Shown here: in pieces, positions 55,730 to 63,713 of the stretch
How positions within the stretch are numbered: the first letter of the stretch is position 1
Layout: each line of letters begins with the position of its first letter
From: Vibrio sp. 10N.286.49.B1
GTDB lineage: Bacteria > Pseudomonadota > Gammaproteobacteria > Enterobacterales > Vibrionaceae
Assembly (NCBI RefSeq): GCF_002873335.1
Contig: NZ_MCUW01000089.1
Location: 197,820-261,819, forward strand
Reading direction: 5' to 3'
DNA length: 64,000 nt
Position numbers and translations under genes: made by a program
The notes under the pieces: generated by a model
Database searches by the model: none
The model's input: the letters and a program-made list of their open reading frames with translations, nothing else
Told to the model about the DNA's origin: nothing

Positions 55730-56743
55730 ATGGCTACTATCAAAGATGTCGCAAGAGAAGCCGGCGTATCGATCGCAACTACATCACGTGTTATCAACAA
55801 TGCCCCTCACACCAGTCAATCTGCCATTGTTGCGGTAAAACAAGCAATGGAAAAGCTAGGCTATAGACCTAACGCCAATGCGCGTGCACTTGTCAGTAAA
55901 TCATCCAACGCCATGGGGGTTTTGGTCAATGATATGTCAGCCCCGTTCTTCGGGACCATGGTCAAAGCCATCGACACCATAGCTAGCGAGCAGGAAAAAC
56001 AGTTATTAATCGGCAGTGGATATCACAACGCCATCAAAGAACGTAACGCCATCAACTTATTGATCAATAGCCGTTGCGAATCATTGGTGGTGCACAGCAA
56101 AGGCATGTCGGATGACGAGCTGACAAAGCTGGCGACGGAAATACCCGGCATGGTGCTCATTAACCGAGTGGTTCCAGATATCGCCTCTCGTTGCGTTGCA
56201 CTCGACAACCGTCAAGGCTCTTATATCGCGACTGAACATTTAATTCGCAATGGTCACAAAGACATCGGTTACCTTTGTTCCAACCATGACATAGAGGATG
56301 CACATGATCGCCGTGAGGGCTACTTTGATGCGTTGCGCGCCAACGGCATTGAGATTCGTGAGGAATACATAGAGTACGGTGAGCCAGATGAAACTGGTGG
56401 TGAGCACGCTATGGTTAATTTGATGGCAAAAAACACGCCCATCACAGCCGTTGCTACCTACAACGATTACATGGCAGCAGGGTGCATGACACTTCTGCAA
56501 GAAAACTCAATCCGTATCCCAGACGACATTTCAGTCATTGGTTTTGATGATGGCCATATTGCCCGCTACATTTACCCTCGCCTCACGACCATCCGATATC
56601 CGATTCAAGTCATGGCTAACGAAGCCGTGAAACTATCATTGCAACTGGCTAATAACGAAGAGACCGATCAAAAAGCCCTCAAGTTATTTATGCCAATTTT
56701 GGTTAAACGCTCTTCTGTGGGCCCTGCCAACGTTACGAAATAA
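55730..56743 (+). CDS. LacI/GalR-family repressor of the galactoside genes
   Basis: Repressor of 337 residues. The N-terminal helix-turn-helix ATIKDVAREAGVSIATTSRVINN includes the hinge region through about residue 60. The sugar-binding domain follows, with GVLVNDMSAPFFGTMVKAID and VIGFDDGHIARYIYPRLTTI. Proteins of this class bind TGGAAACGTTTCCA-like palindromes, five of which lie in this cluster. It has its own promoter after the lacZ terminator. No operator copy is visible ahead of it, so strong autoregulation is not supported. Confidence 0.92.
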   Translation: MATIKDVAREAGVSIATTSRVINNAPHTSQSAIVAVKQAMEKLGYRPNANARALVSKSSNAMGVLVNDMSAPFFGTMVKAIDTIASEQEKQLLIGSGYHNAIKERNAINLLINSRCESLVVHSKGMSDDELTKLATEIPGMVLINRVVPDIASRCVALDNRQGSYIATEHLIRNGHKDIGYLCSNHDIEDAHDRREGYFDALRANGIEIREEYIEYGEPDETGGEHAMVNLMAKNTPITAVATYNDYMAAGCMTLLQENSIRIPDDISVIGFDDGHIARYIYPRLTTIRYPIQVMANEAVKLSLQLANNEETDQKALKLFMPILVKRSSVGPANVTK

Positions 56744-56745
56744 AA

Positions 56746-56775
56746 AACAGCACCGACTATGGGTGCTGTTCTTAT
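56746..56775 (+). terminator. terminator after the LacI-family gene
   Basis: AACAGCACC (56746-56754) and GGTGCTGTT (56762-56770) form a perfect 9-bp stem with a 7-base loop, then CTTAT. Confidence 0.8.
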
Positions 56776-56834
56776 TTATATCGTTAAAGGCGCATTCCGT
56801 CACCAAGACAGGCATCAGTACTTAGTAACGATGA

Positions 56835-57059
56835 TTAGTAATCGGCCTGATGGATTTGAAAATAGACGTCAGCGTCCATTTTCTTACCATCTGCGAGTGT
56901 ACATTGATTGGATGACTCTTGGAACGTACCACCGTTAGCCATACAAAAACGTCCCGCTTCATTGGTTGTGTTTATTGGAATATCATTCTCACCTTGGGTA
57001 GCGCAGCCCATTAATGTAAGAGCAGACAGTAGCGATAGTAATACAAACTTAACTTTCAT
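56835..57059 (-). CDS. DUF333 lipoprotein
   Basis: Small lipoprotein of 74 residues with lipobox LTLMGC at about residue 19. The mature part has the DUF333 pattern GRFCMANGGTFQ...QCTLADGKKMDADVYFQ, with two conserved cysteines likely bridged. The family is often labelled hemolysin-like without experimental support; its role is unknown. It stands alone. Confidence 0.85.
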   Translation of the reverse strand: MKVKFVLLSLLSALTLMGCATQGENDIPINTTNEAGRFCMANGGTFQESSNQCTLADGKKMDADVYFQIHQADY

Positions 57060-57259
57060 CGATTTACTCCGTTATGCATTTTCAGCAGGTTCTTCGCTTT
57101 GAAAGATACTGCCAATACCGGGACACGGTATGACTTCAACTCGTCATCGAATCCTAGACATTATTTTTTGCAGGTCGCGTTTTCAAACCCCGAGGGTTCT
57201 CATCATCGCAGTCTTGCATTTGATTGATTGCTGGCTTACATCTATCAATCAGCCAACGC

Positions 57260-57595
57260 TTATTCTTGACCGTCTATAACTGGTGTTAAGCCTTTAGGGT
57301 GGTTTTCATGCTTCATTGAATGCTGCGTTTTTTGTTTATCAAGTTGGTGCTCCATCGCGGAAAATGCTCGTAGCATGGCGTGTCGAAACTCCGAGCCACG
57401 TTCTTTAGCAAACAAGTTTTTCTTATCGTGATGAATGGACAACTCGCACTCAAACTCTTGATAGCTTTCATGATAAATAATATGACAACTCACATTCTCT
57501 ACATCAGGCGAGTGCCCCTTTAGATGCTCAAATCGATCGTTAATTAATGTTGTCATAGATTCAATCAGGGTAATGCCTTTCGATGTAATATTCAT
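57260..57595 (-). CDS. HPF/RaiA-like ribosome-associated protein, divergent
   Basis: Protein of 111 residues with the beta-alpha-beta-beta-beta-alpha pattern of hibernation-promoting factor. MNITSKGITLIESMTTLINDRFEHLKGHSPDVENVSCHI matches strand, helix and strand. FECELSIHHDKKNLFAKERGSEFRHAMLRAFSAMEHQLDKQK matches the C-terminal part (compare DKLDRQL-x-KHK in HPF). It lacks several basic residues that line the ribosome in HPF, and carries a 20-residue polar tail. It is probably a paralogue with a modified or stress-specific role. Confidence 0.65.
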   Translation of the reverse strand: MNITSKGITLIESMTTLINDRFEHLKGHSPDVENVSCHIIYHESYQEFECELSIHHDKKNLFAKERGSEFRHAMLRAFSAMEHQLDKQKTQHSMKHENHPKGLTPVIDGQE

Positions 57596-58014
57596 AATAT
57601 GTCTCTTTAATATTGGCCAGGTGAATTAGGTTTCACCTCCGTTCTCATTTCTTACTGACATAATAGTTTTTCGTACTAATGAGCACTATTGAATAGAACT
57701 ACAAGATGAATTTAGCGGTGTTTAATAAATACGGTATGACAAAAATATCTTAACTAAACTTGTCGTAACCGATGTGAAAGGTTGGCCACCATCAACGTGC
57801 AATACGCATGTTTAGTGAATACGCATGTTCAGTGAATACTGATAGATGGCGACGCTCTCTACATTTCAATTTATTGACGAAGTAAATACCTTGCTCCAAT
57901 GTTATTCTGAAGCGACTCGTGGTTTTGAGTTTAACTACAAATTCTAACGTTAGAAACAGCTAGAGCATCAAACACACTGGTATTATATTCAATGTATTTG
58001 AGACTTAGGAATGA
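57596..58014. other. intergenic region with a 17-bp tandem repeat
   Basis: This gap of about 0.4 kb separates the HPF-like and LysR genes. AATACGCATGTTYAGTG occurs twice in tandem at 57801-57817 and 57818-57834, differing at one base, with a partial third copy start (AATAC). No coding frame with a ribosome site is visible. Confidence 0.5.
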
Positions 58015-58043
58015 AATAAAGGCTTATATAAGCCTTTATTTTT
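58015..58043. terminator. palindromic terminator downstream of the LysR gene
   Basis: Positions 58015-58040 form a 26-bp perfect palindrome (AATAAAGGCTTA, then TA, then its inverted copy), followed by TTT on the plus strand; A-runs on the other side give a U-tract on the minus strand. It lies 22 bp beyond the LysR stop. Confidence 0.8.
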
Positions 58044-58064
58044 ATCGGGGTGTTAATACTCGCA

Positions 58065-58952
58065 TTATATATATCGAAAATAATCGGAAATAAAGTTCAA
58101 AAAATACTCAGTTCGCATTGGTTTAAGCTTTCTCTCTGGGTACACCATGCTAATTATAGCTTCAGAGGCTAACTCTTCACCTAGTACTAAGACCAGCTGA
58201 TTCTCCACATCGTATTTATTAGTAAGCGATCGAGCAATGTATGCTAACCCAAGCCCTGCCAGGCAAGATTGCATCACCGCATAACTACTATTCACTGCCA
58301 CCGAATAAGGCAAATGCTTGATCGCGTTTCGATCTTTATAATTAAACGGGTTGGTATTTTTAACTTGTCGATGAGGTTGTACGATATCACTCACTGAATG
58401 GATCTCACCAAACTGCGCAATATAACTTTTCGAAGCCATCAAGTAACGTTTGTAAGTCATGACACGCTTGGAAATTAAGCTTTGGTTAGACGCCTCTCCA
58501 ACACAGAACCAAATATCGACACCTTCTTCTACTACATCGACAGTTCGGTTCGAAAACTCCAGCTCCAATACAACCTTAGGGTACTTAATCGCAAACTCAT
58601 TAAGGGCGTCAATCAGGGCAAGATTACCAATATCTACCGGTATCACAACTCTTAGTACGCCCGTTGCTTCAATCTGCGTATTGGTTATCTCATTTTCAGA
58701 ACGAACCAATAAGTCTTCGATATTTTGGCAATACCCATAAAACGCCTTTCCTTCCTCTGTCAGCGTCAGAGTTCTTGTTGTCCTTAACAGCAGTTTTACC
58801 CCATAAAAGGATTCAAGATCAGAGATCTTTCTACTCACAGTTGAAGGGTTGATTGCGAGCTCTTCTGCGGCTTTTGAAAGTGAGTTGAGCTCGACGACAC
58901 GCCTAAAGATCGTCAGGGTATTTAGGTCAAAATTGTGGTTGCTTCTATGCAA
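58065..58952 (-). CDS. LysR-family transcriptional regulator
   Basis: Full-length LysR regulator of 295 residues. The helix-turn-helix is LTIFRRVVELNSLSKAAEELAINPSTVSRKISDLE, and the effector-binding domain starts near residue 90 (GVLRVVIPVDIGNLALIDAL). It belongs to the CrgA/AaeR-like group that often controls a divergent gene. Upstream on the other strand there is only a 0.6-kb gap before the HupE gene, so its target is not evident. The terminator is 22 bp downstream. Confidence 0.9.
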   Translation of the reverse strand: MHRSNHNFDLNTLTIFRRVVELNSLSKAAEELAINPSTVSRKISDLESFYGVKLLLRTTRTLTLTEEGKAFYGYCQNIEDLLVRSENEITNTQIEATGVLRVVIPVDIGNLALIDALNEFAIKYPKVVLELEFSNRTVDVVEEGVDIWFCVGEASNQSLISKRVMTYKRYLMASKSYIAQFGEIHSVSDIVQPHRQVKNTNPFNYKDRNAIKHLPYSVAVNSSYAVMQSCLAGLGLAYIARSLTNKYDVENQLVLVLGEELASEAIISMVYPERKLKPMRTEYFLNFISDYFRYI

Positions 58953-59573
58953 AACTCATCCTAATTTGTAGAAGATTACCCTCAATATAGACTTAAATAA
59001 GCGGATTATCTAACTTGATTATCGCTAATATTTACGCTCAAAACGTAATCGACATGCTGCTCAAAACTGAGTAACTTTATACCAACCTTATTTTCGTGCT
59101 AAAAGCAGAATTGCTTTATTCATAACTGTATAATCACCACCAATCGAGATGCCAATTTTTATTTTATTCTAAAGTGACAATGAACCTGACCTATTTTTCG
59201 CGCTCACTCTGCGATATTTTTAGTCAATTGGAGTCCTTCCCTATTAATTCCAATGTTATTTCAATTTCCTCCTGATTAACTTTCCCATAATGAGTAAGAG
59301 AACCACTTCGTGTGGTTCGATAAAATAGCGGAAAACTGAATTTCTTCCAAGCCTCTCCCTCGCCTTGAAATATTATTTCACGGTAGCTCAAGACCTCAAG
59401 CCGATTCGATAAAGCCACCTTGCTTTACAAGTATATCAACAGGCCTTCAATTTTCACGTTGACTCCTTCATCCCATAATCAAGATTGTTCTATAGATCCG
59501 AACAATAGGTTTTATGAATATTCTTGCAATGCTCTTATATTGAAGACTCAATTCATTGCACGAGAATATAACA
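58953..59573. other. AT-rich gap between LysR and HupE genes
   Basis: Only one plausible small frame (59224-59418, minus) is present. I looked for a cobalamin or other riboswitch fold ahead of the HupE gene and found none. The promoter for the HupE pair is probably within 59480-59560. Confidence 0.4.
59224..59418 (-). CDS. possible 64-residue protein, unknown
   Basis: This frame begins with GTG, is preceded in frame by a stop, and encodes 64 charged residues with no membrane segment. The composition is protein-like (YREIIFQGEGEAWKKFSFPLFYRTT), but the ribosome site is weak and I know no relative. It may be a small gene or a decayed one. Confidence 0.3.
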   Translation of the reverse strand: MALSNRLEVLSYREIIFQGEGEAWKKFSFPLFYRTTRSGSLTHYGKVNQEEIEITLELIGKDSN

Positions 59574-60152
59574 ATGTATAAGTTCATCATTCCATTCATT
59601 TTATTGCCCTTAAGTGGCGCAGTTAGCGCTCATGAAGTGGTTCACACCCACAGTGCTTTTGGTACTGGGTTTATGCATCCTATATTTGGACTGGACCACG
59701 TACTTGCGATGGTTGCAGTGGGGTTGTGGGGTGTCTTCCTTAGCAAGCCTGCGACATGGATGCTACCCGTACTCTTTCCACTCATGATGGCTGTTGGTGC
59801 CACCATTGGAATCATGGGCATTGCGCTACCACAGGTTGAAACTGGCATTGCATTATCTTCAGTCATACTGGGATTAATGATTGCTTTCAAGCAACGTCCC
59901 CCACTGCCTATTGCTTACTTAGTTGTAGGGTTCTTTGCACTTTGTCATGGCAATGCACACGGAACACACTTACCTAGCACAATGGTGCCACTCAACTTTA
60001 GCCTGGGCTTTGTCACATCAACCGGTTTGCTTCACCTTCTTGGTGTCGGCATCGCACTCGTCGCACAGAAGTATTCTAAGTTGATTGCAATCCAAGCGCT
60101 TGGTGCAGCCATTTCCCTTGCTGGTGTTGGCTTTGTCATCAACCTAGTCTAG
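59574..60152 (+). CDS. HupE/UreJ-family membrane protein, first
   Basis: Membrane protein of about 192 residues with a cleavable signal (MYKFIIPFILLPLSGAVSA) and a mature start HEVVHTHSAFGTGFMHPIFGLDHVLAMVAVG. This is the HupE/UreJ signature with the metal-ligand-like H-P-x-x-G-x-DH. Six hydrophobic segments and FFALCHGNAHGTHLP follow. HupE proteins import nickel or cobalt in the systems tested. No urease or hydrogenase gene is here, so the metal is not known. I chose ATG 59574. Confidence 0.85.
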   Translation: MYKFIIPFILLPLSGAVSAHEVVHTHSAFGTGFMHPIFGLDHVLAMVAVGLWGVFLSKPATWMLPVLFPLMMAVGATIGIMGIALPQVETGIALSSVILGLMIAFKQRPPLPIAYLVVGFFALCHGNAHGTHLPSTMVPLNFSLGFVTSTGLLHLLGVGIALVAQKYSKLIAIQALGAAISLAGVGFVINLV

Positions 60153-60163
60153 CGGAGTATGAT

Positions 60164-60763
60164 ATGAACCGTTCAATGAAGTCGTTATTGGTGACGTTAC
60201 TTTTATCGCCTTCAGTGGCAATGGCGCACAGCCCAATAGAAGGGTTTGGTGAGTTTTACAATGGATTGCTTCATCCACTGTTTATTCCTGCTCATATCGT
60301 TGGATTGTTAGCGTTCGGTGTATGGTTCGGCAGGCAACCTAAAGATGACCTTGCTTTTGGCATCTTGGCCTTACTCTTGGGCTTGATCCTTGGTCTTGCT
60401 TGTTCCGAGTTAGTGAATCAACAGATAATGGCGATTCCCACAATGTTAATTTCTTTTGGTTTTGGTGCGCTATTGCTGTTAAGGACAACGCTGAATAGGT
60501 GGGTAGTGTACTCAACGGCCGCATTAGTCGGGTTAGGCGTGGGAATGGATTCAGAACAGAGTCTGCTTGTTGGATCCGAAAAGTTAGTGAGCCATTTGGG
60601 AACCACTATCAGCGTATTTACTGTTGTGCTTAATACTGTGTTGTTCAGTAGTAAACTCCACTGTGCGTGGCAGCACACGGCTATACGAATACTAGGCTCA
60701 TGGATATTTACCTGCAGCGCATTGGCAACATTGGTTCTATTGACCGAAAAAATGGGTGGCTAA
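60164..60763 (+). CDS. HupE/UreJ-related membrane protein, second
   Basis: Membrane protein of 199 residues, with a signal ending at AMAHSPIEGFGEFYNGLLHPLFIPAHIVGLLAFG and about six hydrophobic segments. It keeps the HupE-like H-P pair (LLHPLFIPAH) but not the DH of the first protein. It therefore looks like a diverged partner that could heterodimerise with it. The gap to the first gene is 11 bp, so they form an operon. Confidence 0.7.
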   Translation: MNRSMKSLLVTLLLSPSVAMAHSPIEGFGEFYNGLLHPLFIPAHIVGLLAFGVWFGRQPKDDLAFGILALLLGLILGLACSELVNQQIMAIPTMLISFGFGALLLLRTTLNRWVVYSTAALVGLGVGMDSEQSLLVGSEKLVSHLGTTISVFTVVLNTVLFSSKLHCAWQHTAIRILGSWIFTCSALATLVLLTEKMGG

Positions 60764-60806
60764 CCATGTTTTAGACAGATATAACCGGCCAGCCACACTC
60801 TATTTG

Positions 60807-61274
60807 CTATGGACGCTTTTTCAATTCGTTGAGTAAAAACATTTGGGCTGGTCCTATTTGATCGCCACTATTATTGAGCGCTTCGAGCATAAAAATGCCT
60901 TTTCCACTGTTCGAAAATTCAGGGAAGAATTGAACCAATGTTCCTTGATTGATTTGGTCTTCCGCTAGGCTTCGTGTAACAAAACCCCAACCAAACCCTT
61001 GTTCAATCAGTTGTACTTGATCCAGTAGACGTTGTACGTCGATACGTTCACCTGCTCCCTTTAAGATATCAACCGCAGCGTCGTTATCCGAGCACAAGTA
61101 AATCTGGGGAAAAAGGAGTAAATCTTCAAAAACGATATTGTTGCCTGAGTTAAGTTCATGATCCGGTGCGCACACCAGCAATGACTCACATGTGCCAATA
61201 TTATAAAAATTAAAGTGCTGCGGCACGCCTTCCACGGTTTTTCTGATTAGCATATCTAGCTCTCGATCCGTCAA
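60807..61274 (-). pseudogene. LysR-family regulator lacking its DNA-binding half
   Basis: About 155 residues match only the C-terminal effector domain of LysR proteins (DRELDMLIRKTVEGVPQHFNFYNIGTCESLLVCAPDHEL... VQLIEQGFGWGFVTRSLAEDQI). An in-frame stop lies just upstream of the TTG at 61272-61274, and the promoter and start of the next operon occupy the place where the helix-turn-helix should be encoded. Normal length is about 300. It is a truncated remnant, possibly still expressed. Confidence 0.75.
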
Positions 61275-61308
61275 TCGAGACTCAAGTCACTTAATTAGGA
61301 ATAACGAT

Positions 61309-62175
61309 ATGACTGACAAAAACCGCCAACAACCTGACAAAAACACCGTCACCTTCTTAAGTCAGTTGTACCGCGAACCTTTAGCTCATTTCCTATTGGT
61401 CGCCGCTGGTCTTTTTGCCGCTCATCGTTATGTTGATAGTGATGATAGACAAGTCGTCTTCATTGATGCATCTCGTCAAACTCAAATTATAGAAGCCGCT
61501 CAAAGCCGACAGTTAGAGCCATTAACCGTATTGCAACGCGACGCGGCATTAGCTTCCTATATTGATGAAGAGATTCTATTTCAAGAGGCGATTAAACGTG
61601 GTTATGTGACCAACAGTAAAGTGCGCGATCTCTTGCTACAAAATATGCGCTACTTCATTTCAGGCGGCGTAGAAACGCCGACGGAAGAAGAACTTAAACA
61701 GTTTTTCAAACGAAACCCTGACCTATTTGCCAATCAAGCCACCGTTGACATTGACCATATTCAATTTAAAGAGCCCGATGACGTCCCTACAGATCTCAAA
61801 ACACAGCTAGATGCTGGGCTAGAGCACCGTAATATTGGTGATTTTGACAGCCATAATGCACCAGTCATGAGATATCTCGATAAATCAAATCTGCTTAACC
61901 ACTTCGATGCTGAAATGACCAAGACCATTCTAGAGGCTGACAGCACGGCTTGGCATGGCCCAATATTATCGAGCTATGGAACGACCCATTTTTTCCGCGT
62001 CACACAAAAACGCCCTACTTCAATGCCAACTTATGAACAATCAAAACAATGGGTTGAAACCTTTTGGGTCAACGCTCAAAACCAACAGCTAGTGCAACAA
62101 GAGCTTGATGAAATAAAACCAGATTACCGTGTTGAGCTTCAACCAATTAAGAAAAAAGGTGAAACTAATGACTAG
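61309..62175 (+). CDS. membrane-anchored peptidylprolyl isomerase-like protein
   Basis: Protein of 288 residues. One N-terminal membrane segment (PLAHFLLVAAGLFAAHRYV, about 25-43) is followed by a SurA/PpiD-like chaperone region (IDEEILFQEAIKRGYVTNSKVRDLLLQNM) and a parvulin-type segment (PTEEELKQFFKRNPDLFANQATVDIDHI... WHGPILSSYGTTHFFRVTQK). The parvulin core is degenerate, so isomerase activity is doubtful and a chaperone role is more likely. AGGAATAACG precedes the start. It overlaps the HupE-type gene by eight bases. Such proteins often co-occur with HupE genes. Confidence 0.8.
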   Translation: MTDKNRQQPDKNTVTFLSQLYREPLAHFLLVAAGLFAAHRYVDSDDRQVVFIDASRQTQIIEAAQSRQLEPLTVLQRDAALASYIDEEILFQEAIKRGYVTNSKVRDLLLQNMRYFISGGVETPTEEELKQFFKRNPDLFANQATVDIDHIQFKEPDDVPTDLKTQLDAGLEHRNIGDFDSHNAPVMRYLDKSNLLNHFDAEMTKTILEADSTAWHGPILSSYGTTHFFRVTQKRPTSMPTYEQSKQWVETFWVNAQNQQLVQQELDEIKPDYRVELQPIKKKGETND

Positions 62176-63184
62176 TCTTGTTCGCTATCTTGCTTTTTTA
62201 ATATTGGTGCTCCTAAACAGCAGTGTGGCCGCCCACACATTAGGCATCGACAATTCAGATCTTATTGAACTATCGACCTCAGGAGAATATCAATTCGTTG
62301 TTAAGGTTCCTGGGGAATATCAGCCTTATATCCATACGCCGGTCTTACCTAAACATTGTCAGTACATCGGTGATGCTACTGGTGAGTACGGTGCTAGCGA
62401 GATCCGCTACCACTTTAACTGCGACAGCCAACTCACTATCAATGACCAATTGCAACTACCTTGGGAACGAGAAGGCGCAATGTTAACGGTTGACTGGAAA
62501 GATAGTGAGCCAGTGACCGTTTTGAGTAAGCGAGAAAATGGCGTGATAACGGTAGATTTAATTGATTATTCCGCAAGCTCTGGATCTTGGATTGAAGGCG
62601 CCAAAAGATACACCAGCATTGGCGTTGAGCACATTATGTTGGGCTTCGATCATCTCTTATTTGTTTTGGCTTTATTGTTTGTGGTCAGTAAAGGCCGCGA
62701 CTTAATAAAAACCATTACTGCATTCACGGTTGCCCACAGTATGACACTCGGGTTAGCCACCTTTGGTTATTTATCGTTACCCACTGAGCCAGTCGAAGCG
62801 ACTATCGCCCTATCCATTGTGTTTTTGTGCTGCGAGGTCATTTACGCTCGCCGTGGCAACAAGGGATTAACCTTCCGTATACCATGGGTTGTTGCATTTT
62901 CCTTTGGGTTATTGCACGGCCTTGGTTTTGCTGGTGCCCTGCTCGATATTGGTCTCCCACATTCAGAAATTCCACTTGCACTGCTCTTCTTCAACGTCGG
63001 TGTTGAGATAGGACAGCTCCTGTTTGTCATGGTGATATTGGTTACCGTTCGCTCTGTACAACAGCTTTTTGACACGCTCCTAACCGCACGAATAAGCCGC
63101 AATATCACAACCTGCGTTATTTATACGATGGGAATTTTGTCCAGTTACTGGCTTATTGAACGAACGCTCTTAGTCTTCGTTTAA
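62168..63184 (+). CDS. HupE/UreJ_2-family membrane protein, long form
   Basis: Protein of about 338 residues. A signal peptide ends near SSVAAHTLG. An extracytoplasmic beta-rich region (about 25-150) is followed by a C-terminal membrane domain of seven segments with EHIMLGFDHLLFVLALLF, FTVAHSMTLGLA and FGLLHGLGFAG. The conserved G-x-DH and AHS/HG-x-GFAG histidines are those of the HupE/UreJ_2 family. ATG 62168 overlaps the isomerase gene. A transporter is likely; the substrate is unknown, with metals the usual guess for the family. Confidence 0.85.
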   Translation: MTSLVRYLAFLILVLLNSSVAAHTLGIDNSDLIELSTSGEYQFVVKVPGEYQPYIHTPVLPKHCQYIGDATGEYGASEIRYHFNCDSQLTINDQLQLPWEREGAMLTVDWKDSEPVTVLSKRENGVITVDLIDYSASSGSWIEGAKRYTSIGVEHIMLGFDHLLFVLALLFVVSKGRDLIKTITAFTVAHSMTLGLATFGYLSLPTEPVEATIALSIVFLCCEVIYARRGNKGLTFRIPWVVAFSFGLLHGLGFAGALLDIGLPHSEIPLALLFFNVGVEIGQLLFVMVILVTVRSVQQLFDTLLTARISRNITTCVIYTMGILSSYWLIERTLLVFV

Positions 63185-63206
63185 TCATCAATTTAGGAAC
63201 ATTGCT

Positions 63207-63713
63207 ATGAAGAATCTACTTAAGCTCTTGGTCGCTATTGCATTGATGCCATTGAGCGTAAATGCTAATGAAACGCTCAGCTGGGATCAACTCATTCCAC
63301 AAGCGGATTTATCCTTTACTCGTTCTGTCATGAACAAACGAGTGCAACACGACGGACAGGAGCTAGCCCCTCAAATGCTTGATGAGGCTTTACTTCGTAC
63401 AGTTGGTGAATTAGACGGGAAACAAGTTAAACTACCAGGCTATCTCGTCCCTATTGAAGGAGATGATGAAAGCATCACAGCATTTTTGTTAGTCCCATAT
63501 TCCGGCGCGTGTGTGCATGTTCCCCCGCCGCCGCCAAATCAAATCGTGTACGTTGAACCAGATAAACCATTACCGATGCAGTGGTATAATGACCCGATTT
63601 GGATTGTCGGCACAATGGAAACACATGTCGTGGAATCTGAAATGGCACAAACGGGATACAAAATGAATAACGCTAAGATTTTGTCGTTTGACAACGGTCA
63701 ACGCCTAAAATGA
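63207..63713 (+). CDS. DUF3299 periplasmic protein
   Basis: Exported protein of 168 residues with a signal peptide (MKNLLKLLVAIALMPLSVNA). The mature part holds the DUF3299 hallmark FLLVPYSGACVHVPPPPPNQIVYV and the conserved KLPGYLVPIE. The cysteine and histidine in GACVHVPPPPP could bind metal. It ends the HupE-isomerase cluster, 22 bp after the membrane protein. DUF3299 genes are, to my recollection, found near metal-transport genes in vibrios; the molecular function is not established. Confidence 0.88.
   Translation: MKNLLKLLVAIALMPLSVNANETLSWDQLIPQADLSFTRSVMNKRVQHDGQELAPQMLDEALLRTVGELDGKQVKLPGYLVPIEGDDESITAFLLVPYSGACVHVPPPPPNQIVYVEPDKPLPMQWYNDPIWIVGTMETHVVESEMAQTGYKMNNAKILSFDNGQRLK

Noticed and set aside
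58953..59573. Search for a cobalamin or metal riboswitch ahead of the HupE gene
   Set aside because: No conserved box or stable multi-stem fold could be recognised by eye.
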